Below are positions 44,545 to 52,856 of a stretch of DNA of 64,000 nt, one piece after another. Positions within the stretch are counted from its first letter, which is position 1, and each line of letters opens with the position of its first letter. Position numbers and translations under genes: made by a program. This DNA comes from an uncultured Bacteroidales bacterium (GTDB lineage: Bacteria > Bacteroidota > Bacteroidia > Bacteroidales > FEN-979), in NCBI GenBank assembly GCA_903945175.1, contig CAJAUM010000121.1:1-64000 (forward strand), given 5' to 3'. The notes beneath the pieces are model-generated. The model did no database searches and was not told the DNA's origin. It saw only the letters and a program-made list of their open reading frames with translations.

Positions 44545-46059
44545 ATGAGAAGTACGTTTTGGATATTGCTGCTGATGGCTGTTGCCCAGTCGGGCTGGAC
44601 ACAGGCCGCAGACAATGCGGAAAGTATTGCTTCCTGCCACGCTGACTTTTCAGCAAACCCTGATCTGCAAAATCCTTTGAAAATCCAGTTTCAGGATAGG
44701 TCAACAGGGCAAATTGCCCATTGGCAGTGGAGTTTTGGAGATGGAGTGACCTCCACACTTCAAAATCCGGTGCACACCTATCTGGCAGAAGGAACCTACA
44801 TTGTATGCCTGACGGTTTATAACTCTGACACCTCAGCCTTTTGTCACGATGCGGTTTGTTTGCCGGTAACTGTTCGTATCGCAGCGGCTTGTCACGCCTC
44901 TTTTAAGGCCGAACTGGACTCTATGGGCCATGCCCCGAATACCTTTAAATTCATCAATCAATCAACAGGAGATCCATTAAATTATCTGTGGAAATTCGAT
45001 GATGGCACCACCCAGAATAGCAGAAATGCGATCCACCGGTTTACTGCTGAAGGGGATCATGAAGTTTGCCTTTATATCACCAGGGAGGAGCACGGAACGA
45101 TAGTTTGCAGGGATTCTGTTTGTCAGACCATAACCACCGCCAGGTATTTCAACCTGGGAGGACATTTGTTTGCGGGTACACTCCCGATTAACAACCCGGT
45201 TTCAACAGGCGATACCGGCCTTGCCTATCTGTACAGAAAGAATGGGAATAACCTGATTCTCTTTGATTTCACCAGGTTTACACACCTTGGTTATTATGCA
45301 TTTCCGAATGTGCTCAACGGCCAGTATATTGTAAAAGCAGCCCTTGCACCCGGCTCAGTGAATCATTCCCGGTATTTTCCGGGATATTTTTCTCAGGAAC
45401 TGACATGGAAAGGAAGTTCCGTTCTTGATCTTTCCGACAGCAGCATGTTCACATCACATATTTATCTTGTACCCACACAGGAAATTCCCTCCGGAGCCGG
45501 CAAGATCAAAGGTAAAGTTGTCCCCGCCTCCCAAACAGACAACCCGACCGGAATTCCGTTTTCTGAGGTTATTCTTTATGACGCAAAATTAAATCCGCTG
45601 TCATATGCCATATCAGATGAATCAGGAAAATTCGAACTCAATAATCTGCCATTTGGAGCCTACAATCTGTATGTTGATTTTCCCGGTAAGTATTCGAGAA
45701 TTACAGCTGTATGGCTCGATGAATCGACACCATTGGCCGACGGGCTCAATCTTCAGTTATTCGACCATGATGTAACGGGCCTCCCTGAGGTAGATGGATC
45801 AGCCCTTTTCTCAAGCGGATTATTCCCGAATCCTGTCGGCAGCGTTGTGAATCTGATCGTTCATCCCGACAACGTCACCCCGCTGAAATTCGAAATCCTC
45901 GCCATAACCGGACTTCCCGTTTATTCGGAATCAAGAGTATGCCAGCCCGGAACCAACATGATCACCATACCTGTAAGTCAAATTCCAGCCGGGATTTATT
46001 TATTTACCATCAAGTCCATCAACGGATCAGTTTTGTCGATTAAAAAAATGGTAAAATAA
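44545..46059 (+). CDS. Secreted PKD-domain protein with T9SS sorting domain
   Basis: This encodes 504 aa from ATG 44545 (MRSTFWILLLMAVAQSGWTQA signal; a longer opening to 44467 overlaps the upstream gene). Two PKD-like domains show WQWSFGDGVTSTLQNPVHTY (about 65-84) and LWKFDDGTTQNSRNAIHRF (about 148-166), each with cysteine pairs. A carboxypeptidase-regulatory-like domain (about 330-410) carries SDESGKFELNNLPFGAYNLY. The end has FPNPVGSVVNLIV, ITGLPVYSE and IPAGIYLFTIKS, a T9SS type A sorting domain. It is probably anchored or released at the cell surface. It lies 7 nt after the sigma-partner gene and may be a target of that sigma factor. Confidence 0.85.
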   Translation: MRSTFWILLLMAVAQSGWTQAADNAESIASCHADFSANPDLQNPLKIQFQDRSTGQIAHWQWSFGDGVTSTLQNPVHTYLAEGTYIVCLTVYNSDTSAFCHDAVCLPVTVRIAAACHASFKAELDSMGHAPNTFKFINQSTGDPLNYLWKFDDGTTQNSRNAIHRFTAEGDHEVCLYITREEHGTIVCRDSVCQTITTARYFNLGGHLFAGTLPINNPVSTGDTGLAYLYRKNGNNLILFDFTRFTHLGYYAFPNVLNGQYIVKAALAPGSVNHSRYFPGYFSQELTWKGSSVLDLSDSSMFTSHIYLVPTQEIPSGAGKIKGKVVPASQTDNPTGIPFSEVILYDAKLNPLSYAISDESGKFELNNLPFGAYNLYVDFPGKYSRITAVWLDESTPLADGLNLQLFDHDVTGLPEVDGSALFSSGLFPNPVGSVVNLIVHPDNVTPLKFEILAITGLPVYSESRVCQPGTNMITIPVSQIPAGIYLFTIKSINGSVLSIKKMVK

Positions 46060-46107
46060 TCCAAAAAACCAGTTACATTTACTTCGGAAAAAATTGACCT
46101 GCCATTG

Positions 46108-46659
46108 ATGGACCCCGATCATGAACTGATTTCAGGATGTCTTAACCGCGAACTTGATTCACAGAACAAGTTATACCAGAGATTTGCTCCCAGAATGTAT
46201 GGACTATGTTTCAGGTATGCCGGCAACGAAATGGAGGCCAATGATATTCTTCAGAATGGGTTTCTCAGAATTTTCAGCAATTTACATCAATACCGCTTCA
46301 ATGGCTCGCTTGATGGATGGGTGAGGCGAATTTTCATTCGTACTGCCCTGAACTATTGCAGGCATAACGCGAAATACTCAAAGGAGATCCATGAAATAGA
46401 TTTTGACCATCATGCAACATTTTCCGAGGATGCCGTGTCTATACTATCGACGAAGGAGTTGCTTGCAATCATTCAGAACCTTCCGGAGGGTATGCGGACA
46501 GTATTTAACCTGTTTGTTATCGATGGCTACAGTCACGAAGAGATCGGAGGAATGCTGGGCATTTCTGAAGGCACATCGAGATCACAACTGTTTCACGCTA
46601 AAGTCTTAATTAAAAAGCAGTTGCAGTATTTAGAAACCATGCGAATCAAAGCTGATTGA
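46108..46659 (+). CDS. ECF-type RNA polymerase sigma factor (second)
   Basis: This encodes 183 aa from ATG 46108 (TTG 46105 is in frame). Region 2 has FRYAGNEMEANDILQNGFLR and LDGWVRRIFIRTALNYCRH. Region 4 has LPEGMRTVFNLFVIDGYSHE and EIGGMLGISEGTSRSQLFHA. It is the same subfamily as the first sigma factor 3.5 kb upstream, probably from an old duplication. Its stop codon (46657-46659) is immediately followed by the ATG of the next gene. Confidence 0.92.
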   Translation: MDPDHELISGCLNRELDSQNKLYQRFAPRMYGLCFRYAGNEMEANDILQNGFLRIFSNLHQYRFNGSLDGWVRRIFIRTALNYCRHNAKYSKEIHEIDFDHHATFSEDAVSILSTKELLAIIQNLPEGMRTVFNLFVIDGYSHEEIGGMLGISEGTSRSQLFHAKVLIKKQLQYLETMRIKAD

Positions 46660-47253
46660 ATGATTATGGAAAATCAAGACAGCATAGAAGAAAAATTCAA
46701 ATCGACCTTCTCTGATTTCGAAAAGGAGCCTCCTGCTCAGGTATGGGAAAGCCTTCAGCATGAATTGCATCCTGAACCAAAATCATTGAACTTTTGGGAA
46801 CGGTTTACCGGGGAAGCATTGTTTCAGGAGCGGCAACTGAGGCGTTTTGCCGCTGTGGCCGGGGTTGCCATCTTTCTGTCACTGGCGGTAATTTACTTTG
46901 CATCCAGTGATCGTCATGTGGTAAAGGGCCATGCGTATGCAGGAGAAGCTCGTCTTTGCCGCGGAATCGCAGTTTTATTCCTGGTCGGAGATAAGTTACA
47001 GCCCTGGGATTCCGTAACCCATTACCGCTCATCGATGGTTGACGAGAACGGTAATTTTAAATTTCCAAACGTGGAACCTGGAACTTATCTGTTACGGATT
47101 GCGCCGGAGCATAACTCGGAAGCATCGAAAAAATTTATGCCTTCGTGGTTTGATCAGCATGAACACCCCGATTCCTCTCATGTTATCCACATCGTTACCG
47201 ACGATGTAAATGCGGATGTTCATTTAATGGATAAAGGAGAAGGGGCAAAATAG
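46660..47253 (+). CDS. Single-pass membrane protein, possible anti-sigma partner
   Basis: This encodes 197 aa. The N-terminal cytoplasmic part has FKSTFSDFEKEPPAQVWESL (about 14-33), a pattern seen in membrane partners of Bacteroidota ECF sigma factors. One transmembrane helix (about 62-83) is followed by a periplasmic carboxypeptidase-regulatory-like domain (VVKGHAYAGEARLCRGIAV ... FKFPNVEPGTYLLRI). It is directly coupled to the second sigma gene (no gap). The periplasmic end is His/Asp-rich (HEHPDSSHVIHIVTDDVNAD). A role as membrane sensor controlling the sigma factor is inferred from position. Confidence 0.65.
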   Translation: MIMENQDSIEEKFKSTFSDFEKEPPAQVWESLQHELHPEPKSLNFWERFTGEALFQERQLRRFAAVAGVAIFLSLAVIYFASSDRHVVKGHAYAGEARLCRGIAVLFLVGDKLQPWDSVTHYRSSMVDENGNFKFPNVEPGTYLLRIAPEHNSEASKKFMPSWFDQHEHPDSSHVIHIVTDDVNADVHLMDKGEGAK

Positions 47254-47266
47254 CGCGGGAGCAGGA

Positions 47267-47713
47267 TTAATTATCCTCTGCAAACCATTCAGCATAGGAG
47301 TTTGCAGTTTCCCGCAACCGAAGGCTGCGAAGTGTTATCCCATCAGGCAATAATTCACGGATGCGCGATGCAAAATCCAATAAAAAATTTTCACTGGTTG
47401 GCTGATAAGGGAGCATTACAATATTTGTGAAAGGTTCCCCGATTTTCTCCAGTTCTTTCTGCGGAGCCGCTGAATTAAGGAGAAGCGCGTGATCGAAGGG
47501 ATCGACAACATGCTTTTTAATCATCTTTTTAAGATCGCCGAAATCCATCACCATGCCAAGTTTGGCAGATTCAGGATCAGTAACGGGAGAGCCGATTACA
47601 GTTACTGACAACTCATAAGAGTGGCCATGCACATTACGGCATGGACCGTCATAGCCTTTCAGCGCATGCGCGGCCTCAAATCTGAATTCCTTTGTTACCC
47701 TGATTTGATTCAT
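47267..47713 (-). CDS. queD: QueD-type 6-carboxytetrahydropterin synthase
   Basis: This encodes 148 aa. It makes 6-carboxytetrahydropterin in queuosine (7-deazaguanine) synthesis. Zinc-binding histidines lie in FEAAHAL and HGHSYEL. The catalytic Cys has the QueD spacing C-x3-HGH (CRNVHGH), with DHALL and the C-terminal RETANSYAEW. The other 6-pyruvoyl-tetrahydropterin synthase-like gene in the window (61938) has C-x5-HGH and pairs with folE, so the two copies probably serve different pathways. Confidence 0.88.
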   Translation of the reverse strand: MNQIRVTKEFRFEAAHALKGYDGPCRNVHGHSYELSVTVIGSPVTDPESAKLGMVMDFGDLKKMIKKHVVDPFDHALLLNSAAPQKELEKIGEPFTNIVMLPYQPTSENFLLDFASRIRELLPDGITLRSLRLRETANSYAEWFAEDN

Positions 47714-47766
47714 GGAGGTAGAATGAGCGGCAAAGATATAAAAATCAGCCGTTCGGACGACAGTTA

Positions 47767-48327
47767 TCAGATGAGGAGCAGGTGTTCAAGCAAAACCTTG
47801 GCCCCAATGGCTATCAGCACCAGCCCACCAGCAAATTCGGCCCATCGGGCAGGCAGGAAGGTGGTTTTTTCCCCAATTTTCGCCCCGATAAGCGAAACCA
47901 TAAATGTTACCACAGAAATGAGGATGACGGCTTCATAAATGTTGACCCTGATAAATCCAAACCCAACTCCGGTAATCAGGGCATCAATGCTGGTTGCAAT
48001 GGAGAGGGAAATTAACACTGTAAACTGACGGATATCAATGGACCTTTTTTTCTCTTCGTCTGAAAATGATTGCCAGATCATCTTGATTCCGATAAAAGCG
48101 AGGATGGCGAACGCAATCCAATGATCTACCGGTTCAATCATTGACTTGACACTGTTTCCGGCCAGCCATCCGATCAGTGGCATCACCCCCTGGAATAGTC
48201 CGAAAAGAAGGGCCATTTTCAGGATATCCCTCCAGTTTAATTTTTGAGAGGAGCCCAAACTGAGTGAAACCGCGAAACAGTCCATCGATAGCCCCAGAGA
48301 GATAAGAAAAAGTTCTGTAAAGTTCAA
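47767..48327 (-). CDS. mntP: MntP-type manganese exporter
   Basis: This encodes 186 aa with six predicted membrane helices in two repeats. Each repeat begins with an acidic motif in the membrane: GLSMDCFAVSLSLG (about 12-25) and ATSIDALITGVGFG (about 110-123). This is the MntP/YebN layout, an inner-membrane protein that expels Mn(II). It overlaps the upstream methionine sulfoxide reductase gene by 4 nt, linking manganese and oxidative-damage functions in one transcript. No yybP-ykoY (Mn) riboswitch is possible within that overlap. Confidence 0.88.
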   Translation of the reverse strand: MNFTELFLISLGLSMDCFAVSLSLGSSQKLNWRDILKMALLFGLFQGVMPLIGWLAGNSVKSMIEPVDHWIAFAILAFIGIKMIWQSFSDEEKKRSIDIRQFTVLISLSIATSIDALITGVGFGFIRVNIYEAVILISVVTFMVSLIGAKIGEKTTFLPARWAEFAGGLVLIAIGAKVLLEHLLLI

Positions 48328-48785
48328 TGATAGATCAGATTAACGATTTTTTCAAGCCATTCACCATCCGTCGGGTCGAATGAATTGACCGATATGCTGT
48401 CAATATCAAGCACTCCGATAATTTCACCGGCAGGATTTTTTACCGGAACAACAATTTCAGACCGGGAGCGTGAATCGCAGGCAATGTGCCCGGGAAATTC
48501 ATGCACATCCGGAACCAGGATCGTCTTCTTCTCATCGATCGCAGCCCAGCAAACACCGGCATGCATCGTCAGAACCTGGCATGCAAGGGGCCCCTGGTAA
48601 GTTTTTACCACAAGTTCACCTGATTTCAGAAAATAAAAGCCAGTCCAGAAAAAATACTCCATTTTGTGATGCAGCACAGCTGCAATGGTTGCTAAACGGG
48701 CATCCAGGTCAGTCGTTTTGGTTAGGAGCGCCTCAATTTGGGGATATAGCCGTTGGTACCGGGCGTGCTTTTTTAATTTTTCCAT
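48324..48785 (-). CDS. msrC: Free methionine-R-sulfoxide reductase (GAF domain)
   Basis: This encodes 153 aa. It reduces free methionine-(R)-sulfoxide in the cytoplasm. A single GAF domain carries the three fRMsr cysteines in GPLACQVL, GVCWAAI and FPGHIACDSRSRSEIVVP, plus GVLDIDS near the end. The FWTGFYFL segment is typical. The length is as in the family. It lies 3 nt downstream of tnaA on the same strand and overlaps mntP. Confidence 0.9.
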   Translation of the reverse strand: MEKLKKHARYQRLYPQIEALLTKTTDLDARLATIAAVLHHKMEYFFWTGFYFLKSGELVVKTYQGPLACQVLTMHAGVCWAAIDEKKTILVPDVHEFPGHIACDSRSRSEIVVPVKNPAGEIIGVLDIDSISVNSFDPTDGEWLEKIVNLIYH

Positions 48786-48788
48786 GGA

Positions 48789-50165
48789 TTAACCGGCCAG
48801 GTCAAGGGTAACTGTGAAATGCCGCATGATAGGGGCTTCACTGATGATTTTCAAACCTTTGCGAATGGTTTCGCGCCGGTCGTAAATATTTTTCAAGGCA
48901 ACAGCAACGACATCCATGTGGTTGTTGGTGTAAACCCTTCGTGGAATCGCAAGCCGCATAAGCTCGAGCGCCGGAAAACGGTTGTCGCGTGAAACCGGGT
49001 CGCGGTCGGCCAGTAAGGCGCCAATCTCTACACCACGCACACCCGCCTCAAGGTAGAGTTCAACGGCGAGGGTTTGTGCCTGGAATTCTTCCTTGGGAAG
49101 ATGCGGCAGAAAACGCTTCGCATCAACAAATACGGCATGGCCCCCGATGGGTTGCTGCACAGGAATCCCAAAATCCATCAGGCGCTTGCCCAAATACTCC
49201 ACCTGGCGAATCCGCGACTCCAGGTAATCGAATTCGGTCCCCTCGTAAAGCCCCTGAGCCAAGGCATTCATGTCTCTTCCCGACATCCCGCCATAGGTGA
49301 TATAGCCTTCAAACATGATGTTGTAAACACTGGCCTTTGCATGCATCTCTTTGCTTCGCAAGGCGATGAAACCACCCATGTTCACAATGGCATCTTTTTT
49401 TGCACTCATCGTCATGACATCGGCACAGGCAAACATTTCCCTCACAATTTCCCGGATCGTTTTATCCTGGTACCCTTTTTCGCGTAGCTTGATGAAATAG
49501 GCGTTTTCAGCAAACCGGGCTGAATCAAAAAGAACAATCTTCCCGTATCTGTCAGCAAGTTGCCGGACCATCTTCATGTTTTCAAGCGAAACAGGCTGGC
49601 CTCCCGATGAATTGCAGGTAACCGTAATAACGATGAAGGGGATTTTATCGGCATGCGCCTTTAAGACAGTTTCTAATTTTTCCGGATCCACGTTGCCCTT
49701 GAAAGGATGCACGAGTGTAGTGTCAAATGCCTCATCAACAGTACAATCAATACAGGTCGCCTTACGAAATTCAATATGTCCCTTGGTGGTATCAAAATGA
49801 GAATTTCCCGGTACCACATCGCCCTCCTTGATCAGCACTGAAAAAAGAACATTTTCGGCTGCACGACCCTGGTGGGTAGGTAAAAAATATTCAAAGCCAA
49901 GTACATCCTGAATGGCATTTTTCATTTTAAAATAGGAGGATGCTCCGGCATAACTTTCATCTCCGATCATCATTTCTGACCATTGTTTGTCACTCATGGC
50001 TCCTGTTCCCGAGTCGGTGAGGAGATCGATGAAAACCTGATCACTGTTTAGCTTGAAAAGGTTGTATCCCGCGCTTTTAATCCAGGCTTCGCGCTCTTCG
50101 CGGAGGCTTTTGCGGATAGGTTCGACCATCTTGATTTTGTACGACTCGGCAAAGGGTAATTCCAT
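48789..50165 (-). CDS. tnaA: Tryptophanase (or closely related tyrosine phenol-lyase family)
   Basis: This encodes 458 aa from ATG 50165, where the family start (MELPFAESYKIKMVEPIRK) is found; a longer opening to 50252 is unsupported. It is a PLP enzyme that splits tryptophan to indole, pyruvate and ammonia. LTDSGTGAMSDKQW, PTHQGRAAENVLF, FDTTKGHIEFR, DSARFAENAYFI and the PLP-lysine motif MSAKKDAIVNMGG (about 252-264) are all present. The end MRHFTVTLD matches the family. No TnaC-like leader peptide or tryptophan transporter is adjacent. Tyrosine phenol-lyase is similar, so the substrate is likely but not certain. Confidence 0.88.
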   Translation of the reverse strand: MELPFAESYKIKMVEPIRKSLREEREAWIKSAGYNLFKLNSDQVFIDLLTDSGTGAMSDKQWSEMMIGDESYAGASSYFKMKNAIQDVLGFEYFLPTHQGRAAENVLFSVLIKEGDVVPGNSHFDTTKGHIEFRKATCIDCTVDEAFDTTLVHPFKGNVDPEKLETVLKAHADKIPFIVITVTCNSSGGQPVSLENMKMVRQLADRYGKIVLFDSARFAENAYFIKLREKGYQDKTIREIVREMFACADVMTMSAKKDAIVNMGGFIALRSKEMHAKASVYNIMFEGYITYGGMSGRDMNALAQGLYEGTEFDYLESRIRQVEYLGKRLMDFGIPVQQPIGGHAVFVDAKRFLPHLPKEEFQAQTLAVELYLEAGVRGVEIGALLADRDPVSRDNRFPALELMRLAIPRRVYTNNHMDVVAVALKNIYDRRETIRKGLKIISEAPIMRHFTVTLDLAG

Positions 50166-50230
50166 AGGGATAACGTTAAATGGTTGCAGCAAAGATAGGA
50201 TTTTATTTTGAACAATTTTTTCGCAACTGC

Positions 50231-50261
50231 TTGTCTGTTTGGCAAAAATCACGTAGGTTTG
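50231..50261 (+). promoter_or_regulatory. Putative promoter of the ptb-permease-buk operon
   Basis: TTG (50231-50233), a 20-nt spacer and TAGGTTTG (50254-50261) match the Bacteroidota -33/-7 pattern. It leaves a leader of about 90 nt before ATG 50359. Confidence 0.5.
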
Positions 50262-50358
50262 TTCCCATGAAACTATTGTGAACAGGTTAACAGATGAAGT
50301 GGCAAATTAAGTATTCAGTTTACATGTAACCAATCAATTCGAATTTATAATTTTTTTT

Positions 50359-51285
50359 ATGACTACAACAACTGGAGCAATTGGAGGCTTTTGTTTGACG
50401 AAGCTTTCAGATCTGAACGAACTGGCAAAAAAATCGGGAAAAAAGAGACTGGCCGTTGCCGTGGCACATGACGAACATTGTCTGGAGGCAATCTGTTCAG
50501 TCGATAGAATGGGGTTGGTTCAGGCCATCCTCATCGGAAATGAAAAGAAAATCATTGAAATTGCCGGAAAACTTCACCTTGATATTAGTGCAATGAAGAT
50601 TGTCAATGAAGAGGTGGATGCAAATTCAGTGAGGATTGCGGTAAAGATGGTTCGCAATAAGGAGGCAGATATCCTGATGAAAGGCAATGTCCCAACGGCT
50701 GTTTTCCTCCGAGGGGTGCTTGATAAGGAGAATGGACTCCGCAAGGGAGATGTCCTTTCACATTTTGCCCTTTTTGAAATCCCAACATATCATAAACTGC
50801 TTGGGCTTACCGATGCAGCCATGATTCCTGCGCCCGATTTCAAAACCAAAGTAGCGCTTACCACCAATGCGGTTGAGTTCATGAATAAGCTGGGCTATGC
50901 CAGGCCAAAAGTTGCCGTTCTTGCTGCCGTTGAGATGGTAAATGAAGCCATGCCAGCCACACTCGAAGCGGCGATGTTATCAAAAATGGCCCAGCGCGGC
51001 CAGATCAAAAATTGCATCATCGATGGTCCATTGGCTTACGACAATGCAGTAAGTGCAGCCAGCGCCAAGCACAAAGGCATTGTAAGTGATGTGGCAGGAG
51101 ATGCCGATCTTTTGATTGTTCCCGATATCGAAGCCGGAAACATCCTCTATAAAGCATTTGGTTTTTCAGCAAATGCAAAATTGGCTGCCGTTGTTCTGGG
51201 AGCAGCAGCCCCCATTGTATTAACTTCCCGTTCCGACACCGAAGAGTCAAAGCAGGCAAGTATTGTGATGGCAGCAGCTATATAG
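50359..51285 (+). CDS. ptb: Phosphate butyryltransferase
   Basis: This encodes 308 aa. It swaps CoA of butyryl-CoA (or branched acyl-CoA) for phosphate. The PTA_PTB fold is marked by LAVAVAHDEHCLEAI, DILMKGNVPTAVFLRGVL, FALFEIPTYHKLLGLTDAAM, IDGPLAYDNAVS and DADLLIVPDIEAGNILYKA. Length and the absence of extra N-terminal domains fit Ptb, not phosphotransacetylase. It is first in an operon with an amino-acid permease (21 nt gap) and butyrate kinase, together giving acyl-CoA to acyl-phosphate to acid plus ATP. Confidence 0.9.
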   Translation: MTTTTGAIGGFCLTKLSDLNELAKKSGKKRLAVAVAHDEHCLEAICSVDRMGLVQAILIGNEKKIIEIAGKLHLDISAMKIVNEEVDANSVRIAVKMVRNKEADILMKGNVPTAVFLRGVLDKENGLRKGDVLSHFALFEIPTYHKLLGLTDAAMIPAPDFKTKVALTTNAVEFMNKLGYARPKVAVLAAVEMVNEAMPATLEAAMLSKMAQRGQIKNCIIDGPLAYDNAVSAASAKHKGIVSDVAGDADLLIVPDIEAGNILYKAFGFSANAKLAAVVLGAAAPIVLTSRSDTEESKQASIVMAAAI

Positions 51286-51306
51286 CTCATCTACTCAAAT
51301 TATTCT

Positions 51307-52845
51307 ATGCGAAATAACCTGTTTATAACCAAGTCAATTACCGATCTGCAGCAGGAGGCTACTGACAACAAATCTGGCTTGAAGAAGACCCTGACAAGTC
51401 TCAACCTTACAACGCTGGGTATCGGGGCCATCATCGGAGCAGGAATTTTCGTTCTTACGGGTCAGGCTGCAGCTCAATATGCCGGTCCTGCCATCGTGAT
51501 TTCCTTTATCATTTCAGGAATTGCCTGTGCTTTCGCAGGACTGTGTTATGCAGAATTTGCCTCCATGATTCCGATATCGGGGAGCGCTTACACCTATTCC
51601 TATGCTACATTGGGTGAATTCCTGGCCTGGATTATTGGCTGGGACCTTATTCTGGAATATTTATTTGCGGCATCGACCGTTTCCGTCGGATGGTCAGGCT
51701 ATGTGGTCAGCTTCCTTAAAGATTTCGGAATATTCATTCCGACAGCGCTTACAGCAGCCACGGGATCCGTTCTGGTGGAGGTTCCCAATGTGGGATGGCA
51801 GGAGTTGACGAAACAACTTACCACAGCCATGATGGCTCAGGGGGTGAATGTGGATGCCTTGCCACATGTTACCGCCATCATCAATCTTCCGGCTATGTTC
51901 ATCATTGCCGTTCTTACACTTTTACTGATCGTTGGGATAAGGGAATCTGCCAATTTCAATAACATCATGGTGATTGTAAAGGTATCTGTGATCATCTTGT
52001 TTATCGCCATTGGAATTGCATTCGTTCAGGCAGGGAACTGGCATCCCTTCATCCCGAAAAATACCGGTGAATGGGGCCATTTCGGATGGAGCGGGATCCT
52101 CAGGGGCGCCGGCGTGATTTTCTTCGCCTACATTGGGTTTGATGCAGTATCAACTGCGGCCCAGGAGGCAAAAAATCCCCAACGGGACATGCCCATCGGG
52201 ATACTCGGCTCGCTCAGTGTCTCTACGGTTCTTTACATTCTTGTCGCCATTGTACTTACCGGCATCGTCAGTTACACCACCCTGAATGTTTCAGATCCGG
52301 TAGCAGTGGGCGTTGATGCGATGGGGAAGGGGATGTTCTGGCTCAGACCCATCGTGAAAATCGCTGCCATTGCAGGCTTAAGTTCTGTAATTTTGGTTAT
52401 GCTGCTCGGACAACCGAGGATTTTTTATTCGATGTCAAAAGACGGTCTGCTTCCCCCGATTTTTTCAAAGGTGCATCCAAAATATAAAACGCCTTATGTC
52501 AGCACCATTCTTACAGGATCTGTGGCCATTGTACTTGCAGGTATTCTTCCCATAAGCATTCTTGGAGAACTTGTCTCCATTGGAACATTGCTGGCCTTCG
52601 CCATCGTTTGTGTCAGCATCATCGTCTTAAGGAAAACACGGCCCGATCTTAAACGCCCGTTCAGAACGCCATGGGTACCTTTGATACCAATCCTGGGCGC
52701 CCTGATCTGCTTTGTGCAAATGGCCGCACTGCCTATTGATACCTGGGCGCGACTTATTATTTGGATGGCGCTTGGACTTATAATCTATTTTACATACGGT
52801 ATCCGACACAGTAAACAACGGGCATTAAATAACCCCTCAAAATAA
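51307..52845 (+). CDS. APC-family amino-acid permease
   Basis: This encodes 512 aa with about 12-13 membrane helices. The first helix has LTTLGIGAIIGAGIFVLTG, the APC substrate-binding motif. AEFASMIPISGSAYTYSYAT and GVIFFAYIGFDAVSTAAQEA are typical of the cationic/branched amino-acid group (CAT/YfnA-like). The gene sits between ptb and buk, 21 nt after the one and 11 nt before the other. It therefore probably imports the amino acid whose carbon skeleton ends up as the Ptb-Buk substrate. Confidence 0.9.
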   Translation: MRNNLFITKSITDLQQEATDNKSGLKKTLTSLNLTTLGIGAIIGAGIFVLTGQAAAQYAGPAIVISFIISGIACAFAGLCYAEFASMIPISGSAYTYSYATLGEFLAWIIGWDLILEYLFAASTVSVGWSGYVVSFLKDFGIFIPTALTAATGSVLVEVPNVGWQELTKQLTTAMMAQGVNVDALPHVTAIINLPAMFIIAVLTLLLIVGIRESANFNNIMVIVKVSVIILFIAIGIAFVQAGNWHPFIPKNTGEWGHFGWSGILRGAGVIFFAYIGFDAVSTAAQEAKNPQRDMPIGILGSLSVSTVLYILVAIVLTGIVSYTTLNVSDPVAVGVDAMGKGMFWLRPIVKIAAIAGLSSVILVMLLGQPRIFYSMSKDGLLPPIFSKVHPKYKTPYVSTILTGSVAIVLAGILPISILGELVSIGTLLAFAIVCVSIIVLRKTRPDLKRPFRTPWVPLIPILGALICFVQMAALPIDTWARLIIWMALGLIIYFTYGIRHSKQRALNNPSK

Positions 52846-52856
52846 GGAATGTTCGA

